The notes: a model not told the origin generated them from the letters alone. 64,000 bases of DNA from Sphingomonas panni (GCF_022664435.1 NZ_JAKREU010000005.1:1-64000), one strand, 5' to 3'. Counted from the first letter of the stretch, positions 23,362-35,490 are shown. Numbers and translations: made by a program.

Positions 23362-25625
23362 GCGGGCGTTCCGGTCCGGGTAAGCATGGGATGGCGCGTT
23401 GTAACCTCCTGTGAATCGTCATCTTCCGCCGTTCCGGTTCCCGCCAGTGCGGCAAGGATCGCGGGATCGAGAATGATCGATACGATTGTCCCTCCACCGG
23501 GACGGTCGGCGAACGATATGGTTCCGAAATGTTCTTCGACGATCTTCCGCACGATGGCGAGGCCGAGGCCGGTGCCGCCCTTGCGCGTCGTCATATAGGG
23601 TTCGGCGATTCGGTCCCGCTCGACCGGCAAGCCGATGCCATTGTCGCTGGTATCGATATGCATCCGCCCCTGCGCATCGTAACGGACGTCCATTTCGATC
23701 CGGCCGCGCGGGCTGCCTTCTGGGCGGGCGGCAACGGCTTCGGTGGCGTTCTTGACAATGTTGGTCAGCGCCTGCCCCAGCTGCCGCCGGTCGCAGACCA
23801 GCGGTGCCGCCCCGGCGGAGTCAAGCGTGAAGTCGATATCCGGGTGCGCAACCTCGTGCAGGAACAGGCTCTGCCGTGCCAGTTCCGCTAGCGATTCGTG
23901 CCGAAATACGGGCTTTGGCATCCGGGCGAACGACGAGAATTCGTCGACCATCCGCCGCAGATCGCCGACCTGACGAACGATGGTTTCGGTCAGGCGGGCG
24001 AAGGTGCCGTCGTCCTCGGTCAGCTTCGCGCCATAGCGGCGTTGAAGCCGTTCGGCGGCAAGCTGGATCGGGGTCAACGGGTTCTTAATCTCATGCGCGA
24101 TGCGGCGGGCAACGTCGGACCAAGCAGCCCGACGCTGATCGAGCAGCTGCTGGGTAATGTCGTCGAAGGTCAGGATATGCTGGCCGTCGTCGCGGGTGAT
24201 GCGGACGGCCAAGGTCTTTGCTTCGCCACCCGACGCCAGCTGAATGATCGCGTCCTGGGTTTCTCCGTTCAACAGGGCATCGAGTTCGGGCGCGACATCG
24301 GCCAGTGGACGGCCGACGAGCGGGGTGCTGCCGGTTTTCAGCAGGGCGGTTGCCGAGCTGTTCACAAGCTTGATCGTGCGGTCCGGACCGACCGACACCA
24401 CCCCGGCGCTGACGCCCGACATCACCGCCTCGATCAGCGCGCGGCGGCTATCGATCTGGGCGTTGGCGGCGACCAGTTCACTGGTCTGCTCCTGCAACCG
24501 CTCGGTCATACTGTTGAACGCGCTCGCGAGCGTGCCGATCTCGTCCTTCTGTCGGGTGCCGTTGGGTTCGGGCACGCGGGCCGACAGGTCACCGCCGGCC
24601 ACGCGGCGCGCGGCGCCGACCAGCGCGCCGACCGGGCGGACGAGCCGGTCGGCCACCGCCAGCGCCACGAACACCGCCAGACCGACGATGATCAGCGACA
24701 CGACGAACAATGCGATATTCAGTTGTAGTTGGACGCTGCGCGAGCGGGCCAGCAATGCGTCATAGTCCAGCAAGATGGCGCGGGTACGGCTCAGGCGCTC
24801 GGTATAGGTCGCAAGGTCGATATCGCGCGCCGAATAGACATAGTAGGGAGTGTCCACGACCCGCGTCACCGACTGGACCTGACGGTTCCGGACGCTGACG
24901 TAGCTGGGCTTGCCCGCCCGCAGCGCCGCAATCGACTTCGGGTCGATACTCCACCGCAGCGGCCCTTCGTAGATCGAGGCGGAGGCGAGCGATCGGGGAC
25001 GTCCGTCGGACGGAATTTCGAACACCACCGAATCGCTGAGCGAACGAAACACGATGCTGTTCTGATACAGCAGGCGGAACTCGTCGCTGTCGATCGAATA
25101 GCGGTTGTTCAGCAGCATCCGGCGAATGTCGGATGCGACCGCCACATTCTGCCCGTCCACCGCGTCGAGAAATTCGTTGTACGACGATTGCGCCAGGACC
25201 TGCGCATTTTCGAAGATGCCGCGTGCCCGCTGCGACGACCAGAATTCGACGCCATATTGGAACAGGAACGATGCGACGATCGTGACCAGCAGCATCGGCA
25301 CACTAGCAAGGATCGAGAACAGCGCCACCAACCGGACGTGCAACGTGCCGGTCCCGCCGATCTGCGACCGCGCGGCCCGGCGCATCGCGATCCGACGACC
25401 GATCAGGACCAGCAGCGCCATCGCCGGGATCAGATTGACGATCAGGACCAGCGCCATCAGCGACGGGGTAGGCAACTGGCCCCGCGCACTTTGCGACCCG
25501 TCGAACAGCAGATAGCTGCCCACGCCGACGGCGATCACCGCCAGTAGAACGGCGACTTCGATCGCCGGGAACCACCGCGCCGGGATCGACGTGGCGCGCT
25601 TCGGTTCCGTTAACGCTGCAACCAT
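23358..25625 (-). CDS. ntrY: Sensor histidine kinase NtrY
   Basis: This is a 755-residue membrane sensor with several N-terminal transmembrane helices, a periplasmic segment and then a last helix (VSLIIVGLAVFVALAVAD). A HAMP domain, a PAS domain (GVSAGVVSVGPDRTIKLVNS), a HisKA with the phospho-His in HEIKNPLTPIQLAAERLQRR, and a HATPase_c with DNGIGLP and GGTGLGLAIV follow. It partners NtrX, encoded immediately downstream with a 4-bp overlap. Confidence 0.95.
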   Translation of the reverse strand: MVAALTEPKRATSIPARWFPAIEVAVLLAVIAVGVGSYLLFDGSQSARGQLPTPSLMALVLIVNLIPAMALLVLIGRRIAMRRAARSQIGGTGTLHVRLVALFSILASVPMLLVTIVASFLFQYGVEFWSSQRARGIFENAQVLAQSSYNEFLDAVDGQNVAVASDIRRMLLNNRYSIDSDEFRLLYQNSIVFRSLSDSVVFEIPSDGRPRSLASASIYEGPLRWSIDPKSIAALRAGKPSYVSVRNRQVQSVTRVVDTPYYVYSARDIDLATYTERLSRTRAILLDYDALLARSRSVQLQLNIALFVVSLIIVGLAVFVALAVADRLVRPVGALVGAARRVAGGDLSARVPEPNGTRQKDEIGTLASAFNSMTERLQEQTSELVAANAQIDSRRALIEAVMSGVSAGVVSVGPDRTIKLVNSSATALLKTGSTPLVGRPLADVAPELDALLNGETQDAIIQLASGGEAKTLAVRITRDDGQHILTFDDITQQLLDQRRAAWSDVARRIAHEIKNPLTPIQLAAERLQRRYGAKLTEDDGTFARLTETIVRQVGDLRRMVDEFSSFARMPKPVFRHESLAELARQSLFLHEVAHPDIDFTLDSAGAAPLVCDRRQLGQALTNIVKNATEAVAARPEGSPRGRIEMDVRYDAQGRMHIDTSDNGIGLPVERDRIAEPYMTTRKGGTGLGLAIVRKIVEEHFGTISFADRPGGGTIVSIILDPAILAALAGTGTAEDDDSQEVTTRHPMLTRTGTPA

Positions 25626-25693
25626 AGTTGCCGTTTTACAACATTCGCCGCCTAAAGCACGACAATTCGCACACTATCTAAACGGCAGTGCGA

Positions 25694-27144
<1,451 letters not shown>

Positions 27145-27148
<4 letters not shown>

Positions 27149-28194
27149 GCGCGCGGCAGGTGGATGCGAAACACGGTCATCGGCGGATATCCTTCACGGG
27201 CATAGCGGACGAAGCCGTTCATCTCTCCCACCAGTTTCTCGACCATCGGCAGCCCGAAACCGCGCCCCTCGCGCTTGCCCGACACGAACGGTTCGAACAG
27301 ATGGCCGGCGATATCGGCGGGCGCACCGGGCCCGTTGTCGGTCACGGTCAGCTCGATGGGCACAGCCCGCCGTTCGCCATTGCCGACGCCGTGCGACATG
27401 CCATGCCGATAGGCGGTGCCGAGGATGATGCGTGGCCGATCGACCTGCTCCAGCGCCTCGGCGGCGTTCTTCAGCAAGTTCACCAGCAGCTGGACGAAGG
27501 CATCACGATCGATCCGTACCGGCGGCAGCGACGGGTCGAAGCGCTCCTCGATCACGATCCCGCGCGCGAAGCCGGCCGAAGCCAGTTGGACCGCGTGCGC
27601 CAGGACCGGATAGATGTTCTGAACCTGCAGCTTGCGCGGACGATCGTCGGTAAAATCCTGCATCCGGTCGATCAGTGCGGCGATACGATCGACCTCGGCG
27701 ATGATGAGGTCGGTCAGGACGCTGCGCTCGTCGACGTCGCCCGACAGCAGCTGGGCCGCGCCTCGGATACCCGATAGCGGGTTCTTGATCTCATGCCCCA
27801 GCATCGCGGCCGCGCCGATGGCGGCACGGGCACCGGCGGCGTGCGATCCGCTATGCCCGTCACGAACGCCGTACAGCATGACCACCCGCCATGCCGAGCC
27901 ATGCGTCGCGGGACTGTCATGGAAATCCACCCGCAGTCGCCCGCCGCGGCGAAGCTGCAATTCGCAGTCATAGCTCGCAAAAGCCCGGTCGTCGCGCCGA
28001 TCGCCATAGCCCGGCGGGACCGAAACGACCTGTTCGAGCGACAGGCCGCGCATCGCCCGGTCGGACTGGTTCAACAACAGCTCGGCCGCGCCATTGGCAT
28101 GGGCGATGCACCCGGCTTCGTCCAGGACCAGCGCCGCGACGGGCAGCCCGGCGAACAGTTCGGCGAACGAGGGCGTACCCTCGATCACGCTCAT
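27145..28194 (-). CDS. ntrB: Nitrogen sensor kinase NtrB (NR-II)
   Basis: This 349-residue soluble kinase starts at ATG 28,194 (MSVIEGTPSFAELFAG); the frame remains open upstream but that part is the dusB shadow. It has an N-terminal PAS domain, HisKA with the phospho-His in LGHEIKNPLSGIRGAAQLL, and HATPase_c (DNGPGAP, EGRGFGLPMV). It signals to NtrC under control of PII. Its start overlaps the dusB stop (ATGA), making one dusB-ntrB-ntrC run conserved in alphaproteobacteria. Confidence 0.95.
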
Positions 28195-29186
28195 GCCGCC
28201 GCGCGCGTACACCATGGCGCATAGAAGTCGGCCAGCATTCCCAGCACGGTACAGGAATCGGGCTGCTGGTTCACCTTGTTGCGGAACTCGGCCGAGCCAT
28301 GCAGCCCCTTCGTGTACCAACCGATATGCTTGCGCATCATGTTCACGCCGGTTTCCTCGCCATAATGGTCCAGCATCATGTGATAATGCTCGACGATCAG
28401 GCGATATTGCTCCTCGACCGACGGATCGGCCGGAGCGGTTCCGCCCGACAGCGCGGCCATCACCTGCGCCAGCAACCACGGCCGGCCATAGGCGCCCCGC
28501 CCGATCATCACGCCATCGGCACCCGACTGGTCCAGCGCGGTGCGGGCGTCGTCGACCGAACAGATGTCGCCATTGACGATCACGGGTACTTTTACCGCAT
28601 CCTTCACCTGCCGGACAAACGCCCAGTCGGCATGGTCGCGATACATTTGGTTGCGGGTGCGGCCATGGACCGTCACCATCTGCGCGCCGAGATCTTCCGC
28701 GATATGCGCCAGCTCGGGCGCGTTCAGGCTCGAATGATCCCAGCCCATTCGCATCTTTACGGTGACCGGCACCTTCACCGCCTTCACGACCGCAGCGATC
28801 AGGTCGGCGGCAAGCGGCAGGTCGCGCATCAGCGCCGATCCGGCATCGCCGTTCGTCACCTTGCGCACCGGGCAGCCCATATTGATGTCGATGATCGCCG
28901 CGCCCTTGTCCTCGGCGAGCTTGGCGGCCTCTCCCATCTCGATCGGCGTGCAGCCGACGAGCTGCATCGACACCGGCTCCTCTGCCGGGTCCCACATCGC
29001 CTTCTGGATCGATTGACGCGTCTCGCGGATCGCCGCCTGGCTGGCGATCATCTCGGTGACGTTCAGCCCGGATCCGTGCCGCCGCACCATCTTGCGGAAC
29101 GGCAGGTCGGTGACACCGGTCATCGGCGCGAGGATAACCGGCGTGTCGATGACGACGTCGCCGATGCGGATGGGAGCTAGGGTCAT
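28191..29186 (-). CDS. dusB: tRNA-dihydrouridine synthase DusB
   Basis: This 331-residue flavoenzyme reduces specific uridines in the tRNA D-loop. It has the FMN-binding N-terminus VILAPMTGVTDLPFR, the catalytic Cys in NMGCPVRKVTNGDAGSALM, and VTVHGRTR and NGDICS phosphate-binding loops. It is the first gene of the dusB-ntrBC operon, as in enterics where dusB precedes fis and in alphaproteobacteria where it precedes ntrB. Confidence 0.95.
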   Translation of the reverse strand: MTLAPIRIGDVVIDTPVILAPMTGVTDLPFRKMVRRHGSGLNVTEMIASQAAIRETRQSIQKAMWDPAEEPVSMQLVGCTPIEMGEAAKLAEDKGAAIIDINMGCPVRKVTNGDAGSALMRDLPLAADLIAAVVKAVKVPVTVKMRMGWDHSSLNAPELAHIAEDLGAQMVTVHGRTRNQMYRDHADWAFVRQVKDAVKVPVIVNGDICSVDDARTALDQSGADGVMIGRGAYGRPWLLAQVMAALSGGTAPADPSVEEQYRLIVEHYHMMLDHYGEETGVNMMRKHIGWYTKGLHGSAEFRNKVNQQPDSCTVLGMLADFYAPWCTRAAA

Positions 29187-29277
29187 GGATTGTGCCTGAA
29201 AATTGGGCAGCCATTACCCCATTGGTCGCCGGAGGGCAAGGCTGGCGGGCGGGCACGGCTTGCGCTAGGCGGACGCC

Positions 29278-30420
29278 ATGCAGACCGGTTCAACAGTCGC
29301 CCTGATCGTCGCCGCCGGAACCGGCGTCCGGTCAGGCAGCAGCCTGCCCAAACAATATGCCCCGATCGCTGGACGGGCGATGATCGCCCATGCCCATGCG
29401 GCGCTGTCGAGCCATCCCGGCATCGACCGGGTGCTGGTCGTTATCGGCGAAGGGCAGGAGCAACTGCTCCGCGCAGCGGTCGGTGAGCCGGAATTCGTTA
29501 TCGGTGGCGCCACGCGTCGGGAAAGCGTCGCAGCCGGTCTCGCCGCCATTGGCGATGCCGATCGGGTGCTGATCCATGACGCGGCGCGGCCGTTCCTGCC
29601 GCCGGCCGTGATCGATCGCCTTCTCGCCGCACTGGACCACGCGCCCGGGGCGGTACCGGTGCTGCCGGTCGCCGATACGCTGGCGTTGGGCGGCGAAGCG
29701 CTGGGCGACGTGGTGCCGCGCGACCGTCTGGTTCGGGTGCAGACACCGCAGGCATTTGCGGTACAGGCCATTCGCGACGCCCATGCCGCTTGGGACGTTA
29801 CCGCCGAAGCGACCGACGATGCACAGATGCTGCGCGCACACGGGCTGGAAGTGGCGATGGTCGAAGGGGACATCATGCTCGAAAAGATCACCTATCCGGC
29901 CGACTTCGCGGCAGCAGAGGCGCGCGCCCTCCCCGCGCTCGTTTCGCGCAGCGCCACCGGATATGACGTTCACCGACTGGAGGCGGGCGAAGAATTGTGG
30001 TTGGGCGGGGTGCTGATCCCGCACGATCGCGGCCTGTCGGGCCATAGCGACGCCGACGTCGCGCTCCACGCAATCACCGACGCCTTGCTCGGCACGATCG
30101 GGGCGGGCGATATCGGTACCCATTTCCCGCCGAGCGATCCGCAATGGCGCGGCGCGGAGTCGGGCCAGTTCCTGCAGCATGCCGCCGCTTTGGTCCGCGC
30201 CGAGGGCGGGATCATCGATTTCGTCGACCTCACGCTGATCTGCGAAGCACCGAAGATCGGCCCGCACCGATCGGCGATGCGTACGCGGATCGCAGCACTG
30301 CTCGACCTGACCGAGCGGCAGGTAAGCATCAAGGCAACGACCAGCGAACGTCTGGGCTTCACCGGTCGACAGGAAGGGATCGCCGCGCAGGCGATCGCCA
30401 CCGTCCGGGTGCCGGCATGA
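29278..30420 (+). CDS. ispDF: Bifunctional IspD/IspF of the MEP pathway
   Basis: The 380-residue fusion has an N-terminal IspD cytidylyltransferase ([16 protein letters not shown]; about 1-215), which makes CDP-methylerythritol. Its C-terminal IspF cyclodiphosphate synthase ([11 protein letters not shown] with metal ligands D and H, then [18 protein letters not shown]) makes MEcPP. Fusion of these non-consecutive MEP enzymes is usual in alphaproteobacteria. It is divergent from dusB over a 91-bp gap and overlaps the next gene by 4 bp. Confidence 0.96.
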   Translation: MQTGSTVALIVAAGTGVRSGSSLPKQYAPIAGRAMIAHAHAALSSHPGIDRVLVVIGEGQEQLLRAAVGEPEFVIGGATRRESVAAGLAAIGDADRVLIHDAARPFLPPAVIDRLLAALDHAPGAVPVLPVADTLALGGEALGDVVPRDRLVRVQTPQAFAVQAIRDAHAAWDVTAEATDDAQMLRAHGLEVAMVEGDIMLEKITYPADFAAAEARALPALVSRSATGYDVHRLEAGEELWLGGVLIPHDRGLSGHSDADVALHAITDALLGTIGAGDIGTHFPPSDPQWRGAESGQFLQHAAALVRAEGGIIDFVDLTLICEAPKIGPHRSAMRTRIAALLDLTERQVSIKATTSERLGFTGRQEGIAAQAIATVRVPA

Positions 30421-30932
30421 AGCGGCTCGCCGCCCTCCTGGCGCTGGCCGCCTGCGCCAATGCCCCTGCCCAGACCACGCAGAGCTGCGTCACGCCGGCC
30501 GAGGCGGAGGCGCTGGTCCTGTTCGTTGCACCGGAACTGATCCGGCAGGCCGGCGCGCGTTGCGCCAAAGCCCTGCCGCCGACCGCGCTGCTGCGGCGGA
30601 GCGGCGGGCCGTTCCTGTCGCGCTACGAAGCGGAGACCGACGCGGCATGGCCGCAGGCGAAGGCGGCGCTGTCCCGGCTGACCGCCCCACAGGCGATCCA
30701 GCTGCTCGATTCTGCCTTCGCCGCGCCGATCGTCGCGTCGTTGATCGCGCCGATGGTCGTCGGGAATATCGACGCGGCCGACTGCCCGCGGATCGAACGC
30801 GCCGCCAATCTGGTGCAGGCATTGCCGCCGCGAAACGTCGCGGGACTCATCGTTTTGTTTGCGCAGGTCGACGCCGACCGCCCCAACCCCCAGATGCGAC
30901 TGCCCCTGTGTCGGCAGGCCGCCCGGAATTGA
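30417..30932 (+). CDS. Secreted hypothetical protein
   Basis: This 171-residue protein starts with an ATGA overlap of ispDF. A signal peptide with a possible lipoprotein-like LAACANA region or cleavage at APA-Q suggests the periplasm. The mature part is Ala/Leu-rich and helical, with four cysteines that could form disulfides (C33, C49, and C126 and C167 near the end, approximately). I do not recognise the family. It is co-transcribed between ispDF and cinA. Confidence 0.75.
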   Translation: MKRLAALLALAACANAPAQTTQSCVTPAEAEALVLFVAPELIRQAGARCAKALPPTALLRRSGGPFLSRYEAETDAAWPQAKAALSRLTAPQAIQLLDSAFAAPIVASLIAPMVVGNIDAADCPRIERAANLVQALPPRNVAGLIVLFAQVDADRPNPQMRLPLCRQAARN

Positions 30933-30936
30933 TGTG

Positions 30937-31476
30937 ATGGACCATATTCTCCCCCCCGAACTGGTCGAGGCCGCGCGCCGCGTCGTCGACGAGAACCGCG
31001 CCGCGAAACGTCGTATCGCATTGGCCGAAAGCTGCACCGGCGGACTGGTCACGGCGGCGATCACCGAAATTCCGGGCTGTTCGGACGTGTTCGAGGCGGG
31101 GTTCGTGACCTATTCGAACGAAGCGAAGATCGAGCTGGTCAAGGTCAGCTCCGACGTGATCGAGACGTTCGGTGCGGTATCCATCGCGACGGCGTGGAGC
31201 ATGGCGCAAGGCGCGCTGGAGGTGACGCAGGCCGATGTCGCGGTGGCGATCACCGGCGTCGCGGGTCCGGGCGGCGGCAGCGAGAAGAAGCCGGTCGGCA
31301 CCGTCGTCTTCGCTCGGGCAGAAAAGGGCGGCGATCCGGCGAAGGTCGTCGCCGACCTGCGACAGTTCGGCGATCTGGGACGCGGTACGATCCGGCTTCA
31401 GGCGGCGTTGTGTGCGCTCGAACTGCTGCTGCCACCCGAAGCCGCGCCCGACGAACCGGTCGCCGAATCGCCGTAA
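30937..31476 (+). CDS. CinA C-terminal family protein (PncC-type nicotinamide amidase)
   Basis: The 179-residue protein consists only of the CinA C-terminal domain. Its motifs are LAESCTGGLVTAAITEIPG, FVTYSNEAKIELVKV and ITGVAGPGGGSEKKPVGTVV. Stand-alone members deamidate nicotinamide mononucleotide to recycle pyridine nucleotides. It starts 4 bp after the preceding stop. Its last 79 bp overlap the 3' end of the convergent ratA gene. Confidence 0.92.
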   Translation: MDHILPPELVEAARRVVDENRAAKRRIALAESCTGGLVTAAITEIPGCSDVFEAGFVTYSNEAKIELVKVSSDVIETFGAVSIATAWSMAQGALEVTQADVAVAITGVAGPGGGSEKKPVGTVVFARAEKGGDPAKVVADLRQFGDLGRGTIRLQAALCALELLLPPEAAPDEPVAESP

Positions 31477-31898
31477 AGCTGCGCGGCGCGGTCTTCGAAC
31501 GCGCCGATCATCTTGCGCAGCGCCCGGTCGAACACCTGACCCGCCAACATTTCGAACACCCGGTTCTTGAACTGAAAGTCGACGCAGAATTCGACCTGCG
31601 TACCGCCCTGCCCGTCCGGCTTGAAGCGCCAGTCGTTGTTCAGATATTTGAGCGGCCCGTCGAGATAGTCGACCCGCAAATGGCCGGGCCGATCCTTCTG
31701 CACCTTCGACGTGAAGCTCTCGCGCAGCCCCTTGAAGCCGACGATCATGTCGGCGACCATCTCGGTCTCGCTGTTCGACCGCACCCGGATCGCGCTGACC
31801 CACGGCAGGAATTCGCTGTAGCGACCGACATCGGCCACCAGGTCGAACATCTGCTCCGGCGTATAGGGCAGATGGCGGGTTTCGGCATGCTTGGGCAT
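31398..31898 (-). CDS. RatA/COQ10-like SRPBCC protein
   Basis: The 166-residue START-like protein of the coenzyme-Q-binding COQ10/RatA family has motifs including RHLPYTPEQMFDLVADV, YSEFLPW and RESFTSKV. In alphaproteobacteria this gene pairs with lipA and is more likely a ubiquinone-binding chaperone than a toxin. The C-terminus is a low-complexity Gly/Ser/Ala tail of about 20 residues, encoded by the stretch antisense to the cinA 3' end. Its start overlaps the lipA stop as TGATG. Confidence 0.88.
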   Translation of the reverse strand: MPKHAETRHLPYTPEQMFDLVADVGRYSEFLPWVSAIRVRSNSETEMVADMIVGFKGLRESFTSKVQKDRPGHLRVDYLDGPLKYLNNDWRFKPDGQGGTQVEFCVDFQFKNRVFEMLAGQVFDRALRKMIGAFEDRAAQLYGDSATGSSGAASGGSSSSSAHNAA

Positions 31899-32824
31899 CA
31901 GGCGCGAACGACGCCCAGCTTGGCATCGCGGTTGGCGCGCATCCGTTCGAAATCGTCGCCGGCATGGTAGCTCGACCGGGTGAGCGGCGACGACGCGACC
32001 AGCAGGAAACCCTTCGCGCGGGCGATCGCTGCGAAGCCATCGAATGCCTTGGGCGTCACGAAATCGACGACTTTGGCGTGCTTGGGCGTCGGCTGCAGAT
32101 ACTGGCCCATAGTCAGGAAATCGATATCGGCCGAGCGCATGTCGTCCATCACCTGATGGACCTCCAGACGCTCCTCTCCCAGCCCCAGCATGATGCCGGA
32201 CTTGGTGAAGATCGATGGATCCAGCTTCTTCACGCTCTCAAGCAGGCGCAGTGACGCATAATAGCGCGCGCCCGGCCGGATCGTCGGGTAGAGCCGCGGC
32301 ACGGTTTCGAGATTGTGGTTGTAGACGTCGGGGCGTGCCGCGACGATCATCTCCACCGCCGCCTCATGCTTGTTGCGGAAATCGGGGGTCAGGATTTCAA
32401 TCGTCGTCGTCGGGTTCGCGGCGCGGATCGCCTCGATCACCTTCACGAATTGCTTGGCGCCGCCGTCCGGCAGGTCGTCGCGATCGACCGAGGTAATGAC
32501 GATATGATTCAGGCCCATCGCGGCGGCCGCTTCGGCGACGTGCTGCGGTTCCATCGGGTCGACGGCACGCGGCATGCCGGTCTTCACGTTACAGAAGGCG
32601 CAGGCGCGGGTGCAGGTATCACCCAGGATCATGACGGTCGCATGCTTTTTCGACCAGCACTCCCCGATATTCGGGCAGGCCGCCTCCTCGCACACCGTCG
32701 TCAGGCTCTTCGACCGCATCAGTGCGCGGGTTTCGGCCACGACTTTTCCGGTCGGAGCCTTTACGCGAATCCAGTCGGGCTTGCGTTCGCGCTGCGGGCG
32801 GGGGAGCGGCGTCATCTCGTTCAT
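31898..32824 (-). CDS. lipA: Lipoyl synthase
   Basis: This is a 308-residue radical SAM enzyme that inserts two sulfurs into octanoylated domains. The start is ATG 32,824 ([21 protein letters not shown]). The auxiliary cluster motif is in [13 protein letters not shown] and the radical SAM CX3CX2C is [10 protein letters not shown]-terminal RSSYHAGDD block carries the conserved RSSY motif. It is divergent from the carbonic anhydrase and coupled to ratA. Confidence 0.96.
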   Translation of the reverse strand: MNEMTPLPRPQRERKPDWIRVKAPTGKVVAETRALMRSKSLTTVCEEAACPNIGECWSKKHATVMILGDTCTRACAFCNVKTGMPRAVDPMEPQHVAEAAAAMGLNHIVITSVDRDDLPDGGAKQFVKVIEAIRAANPTTTIEILTPDFRNKHEAAVEMIVAARPDVYNHNLETVPRLYPTIRPGARYYASLRLLESVKKLDPSIFTKSGIMLGLGEERLEVHQVMDDMRSADIDFLTMGQYLQPTPKHAKVVDFVTPKAFDGFAAIARAKGFLLVASSPLTRSSYHAGDDFERMRANRDAKLGVVRA

Positions 32825-32934
32825 GGCCGTCAGATAGCGACGCACAAGCAAACGAACAACCGCTTGCAACGTTCGCGGAACCCGTGCGTCTAGCGATCGA
32901 GGGAAGATTTATACAGAATGATGGAGACCCACTG

Positions 32935-33558
32935 ATGCACTTCAGCGACCTCAAAGAGGGCTATTATCGCTTCCGCGGTACCGAATGGCAGCAGGAGCGC
33001 GAACGCTGGAGCGAACTGGCCACCGGACAAAGCCCGAAGGTGATGGTGATCGCCTGTTCGGACAGCCGCGTCGATCCGGCGACGATCTTCGGCGCGCGTC
33101 CGGGCGAGATTTTCGTCGTGCGCAACGTCGCCAACCTGGTGCCGCCGTTCGAGGACGATGGCGGCCGCCACGGCGTTTCAGCGGCGCTGGAATTCGCGGT
33201 GACGAAGCTTGAGGTCGAGGAAGTCCTCGTCCTCGGACATGGCGCATGTGGCGGTGTCAACGCCTGCCTGACGCAGGCGCTCGCCAACACCAAGCCGGGT
33301 GAAGGCGGCTTCGTCGCCCACTGGATCGACCTCCTCGACGAAGCGCGCGAGAAGGTCGTGGCGGAATATGGTACCGGCCCCGAGGGGCAGAAGGCGCTGG
33401 AGCAGGAAGGCGTCAAGGTCTCGCTAAAGAACCTGATGACCTTCCCGTTCGTCAAGGAACGGGTCGAGGCCGGTAAGCTGAAGCTGCACGGCGCGGTCTT
33501 CGCGATTGAGGACGGGCGACTGCGCGTGCTGGAAGGCGATACGTTCGAGAACGCTTGA
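32935..33558 (+). CDS. Beta-class carbonic anhydrase
   Basis: The 207-residue zinc enzyme interconverts CO2 and bicarbonate. The zinc ligands and dyad appear as CSDSRVDP (Cys, Asp-Arg) and LGHGACGGV (His and Cys). The start at ATG 32,935 (MHFSDLKEGYYRFRG) follows a GGAGA ribosome binding site. The GC-rich inverted CCCCGCC region right after the stop may end transcription. Confidence 0.94.
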   Translation: MHFSDLKEGYYRFRGTEWQQERERWSELATGQSPKVMVIACSDSRVDPATIFGARPGEIFVVRNVANLVPPFEDDGGRHGVSAALEFAVTKLEVEEVLVLGHGACGGVNACLTQALANTKPGEGGFVAHWIDLLDEAREKVVAEYGTGPEGQKALEQEGVKVSLKNLMTFPFVKERVEAGKLKLHGAVFAIEDGRLRVLEGDTFENA

Positions 33559-33600
33559 CGTCGTGGCGGGGCGGGGTCCGTCCCCCGCCCCGCGAAACGC

Positions 33601-35397
33601 TTACCCCTCCTTCGGACCGTCGGCGGTAACGCGGATATTCAGTTCGCGCAGTTGCTTTGGCGTCGCATAATTCGGTGCGCCCATCATGAGGTCTTCGGCC
33701 TTCTGGGTCATTGGGAAGGTAATGACTTCCCGGATGTTGGGTTCGTCGGCCAGCAGCATGACGATGCGGTCTACACCCGGTGCCGAACCACCGTGCGGCG
33801 GCGCTCCGAACTTGAAGGCGTTGATCATGCCGGCGAAGTTCGTGTCGACGTCTTCCTGCGTATAGCCGGCGATCTCGAACGCCTTGTACATGATTTCCGG
33901 GCGATGGTTCCGGATCGCACCCGACGACAGCTCCACGCCGTTGCAGACGATGTCATACTGATAGGCGAGGATGTCGAGCGGGTTCATCGTCTCCAGCGCT
34001 TCCATCTCGCCCTGCGGCATCGAGAAGGGGTTGTGGCTGAAATCGACCTTCTTCGCATCCTCGTCATATTCGAACATCGGGAAATCGACGATCCAGCAGA
34101 ATTCGAAGCGCTTGTCGTCGATCAGGCCGAGCGTTTCGGCGACGCGGGTGCGGGCGAGGCCGGCGAGCTTGGCCGCCTGCGCCTCCTTGCCGGCGGCGAA
34201 GAACACGCCGTCATCGGGACCGAGGCCAAGCGCCTCCGCGATCTTCGCCATGCCCTCTTCGCCATGGTTCTTGGCGATCGGGCCACCCCATTCGCCGCCC
34301 TTGCGGGTGGCGTAGCCGAGACCGGCAAACCCTTCGGACTGGGCCCAGGCGTTCATGTCGTCGAAGAACTTGCGGCTCTTGTCGGCGGTCTTGGGTGCCG
34401 GGACGGCGCGGACCACATCGCCCGCCTCGACGATCGAGGCGAAGCGGCCGAAGCCCGATCCGACGAAATGCTCGGACACGTCGGTGATGATCAGCGGGTT
34501 GCGCAAGTCGGGCTTGTCGTTGCCGTATTTCAGCATCGATTCGCGGTAGGGAATGCGCTTGAACGGCAGCGGCGACACGGTGCGACCCTTGCCCTGCCAG
34601 TTGGCATATTCCTCGAACACGCCGTGCAGCACCGGTTCGATCGCAGCGAACACGTCTTCCTGCGTGACGAAGCTCATTTCGAAATCGAGCTGGTAGAATT
34701 CGCCCGGGCTGCGGTCGGCACGCGCGTCTTCGTCGCGGAAGCAGGGCGCGATCTGGAAATAGCGGTCGAAGCCGGCGACCATCAGCAGCTGCTTGAACAT
34801 CTGCGGCGCCTGCGGCAGCGCATAGAATTTGCCGGGATGGACGCGGCTGGGGACCAGATAGTCGCGCGCGCCTTCGGGGCTGCTCGCGGTGAGGATCGGC
34901 GTCTGGAATTCGGTGAACCCTTGGTCGATCATCCGGCGGCGCAGCGAGGCGATGACGTTCGAGCGCAACAGGATGTTCGCGTGCAGGCGTTCGCGACGCA
35001 GGTCGAGGAAGCGATAGCGCAGGCGGATGTCTTCGGGATACTCGGCCTCCCCCGCGACCGGCATCGGAAGTTCCTGCGCCGCCGACTGGAGCGTGGCCGA
35101 ACGTGCGTAGATTTCGATCGCGCCGGTGGCGAGGTTCGGGTTCTTCGTGGCTTCGCTGCGCAGCTTCACATTGCCGTCGATCGTCAGCACCGATTCGGTG
35201 CGTGCCGATTCAAGCAGCGCCAGCGCGGGCGAATCGCTGTCGGCGACGATCTGGGTGATGCCGTAATGGTCACGCAGGTCGATGAACAACACGCCGCCAT
35301 GGTCGCGCTTGCGATGCACCCAGCCCGACAGGCGGACGGTATCGCCGTCGTTCGCATCGGTCAGTTGGCCGCAGTTGTGAGTGCGATAGGCGTGCAT
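33601..35397 (-). CDS. aspS: Aspartyl-tRNA synthetase
   Basis: This 598-residue class II synthetase has the N-terminal anticodon-binding OB fold ([20 protein letters not shown]), motif 2 ([20 protein letters not shown]), the bacterial GAD insertion domain and motif 3 ([16 protein letters not shown]). The size is normal for the bacterial type. It is divergent from rnd across a 164-bp gap that carries two GC-rich hairpins. Confidence 0.97.
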   Translation of the reverse strand: MHAYRTHNCGQLTDANDGDTVRLSGWVHRKRDHGGVLFIDLRDHYGITQIVADSDSPALALLESARTESVLTIDGNVKLRSEATKNPNLATGAIEIYARSATLQSAAQELPMPVAGEAEYPEDIRLRYRFLDLRRERLHANILLRSNVIASLRRRMIDQGFTEFQTPILTASSPEGARDYLVPSRVHPGKFYALPQAPQMFKQLLMVAGFDRYFQIAPCFRDEDARADRSPGEFYQLDFEMSFVTQEDVFAAIEPVLHGVFEEYANWQGKGRTVSPLPFKRIPYRESMLKYGNDKPDLRNPLIITDVSEHFVGSGFGRFASIVEAGDVVRAVPAPKTADKSRKFFDDMNAWAQSEGFAGLGYATRKGGEWGGPIAKNHGEEGMAKIAEALGLGPDDGVFFAAGKEAQAAKLAGLARTRVAETLGLIDDKRFEFCWIVDFPMFEYDEDAKKVDFSHNPFSMPQGEMEALETMNPLDILAYQYDIVCNGVELSSGAIRNHRPEIMYKAFEIAGYTQEDVDTNFAGMINAFKFGAPPHGGSAPGVDRIVMLLADEPNIREVITFPMTQKAEDLMMGAPNYATPKQLRELNIRVTADGPKEG

Positions 35398-35446
35398 TGA
35401 AGAACCTTACATGTCTAGTTCGGATGCCACAGGTGCGGACGGTCGA

Positions 35447-35490
35447 TCCCCGCGGGTGCGGGGGAGACTGCCGTCCCGCAGGCGCGGGGA
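35447..35490. repeat. Two tandem GC-rich hairpins (CRISPR-repeat-like)
   Basis: TCCCCGC-GGGT-GCGGGGGA (35,447-35,465) is followed at a 27-bp step by TCCCGC-AGGC-GCGGGGA (35,474-35,490). Both resemble the stem of type I-E CRISPR repeats, but there is no room for a spacer between them and no cas gene nearby. They lie in the shared aspS/rnd upstream region. Confidence 0.55.

Noticed and set aside
31398-31898. RatA toxin of a toxin-antitoxin system
   Set aside because: There is no adjacent antitoxin gene. The lipA-linked position and COQ10-like sequence favour a ubiquinone-binding role.
33652-35400. 582-codon open frame antisense to aspS
   Set aside because: Same GC-driven shadow effect. It mirrors aspS exactly and has no ribosome binding site or domain.
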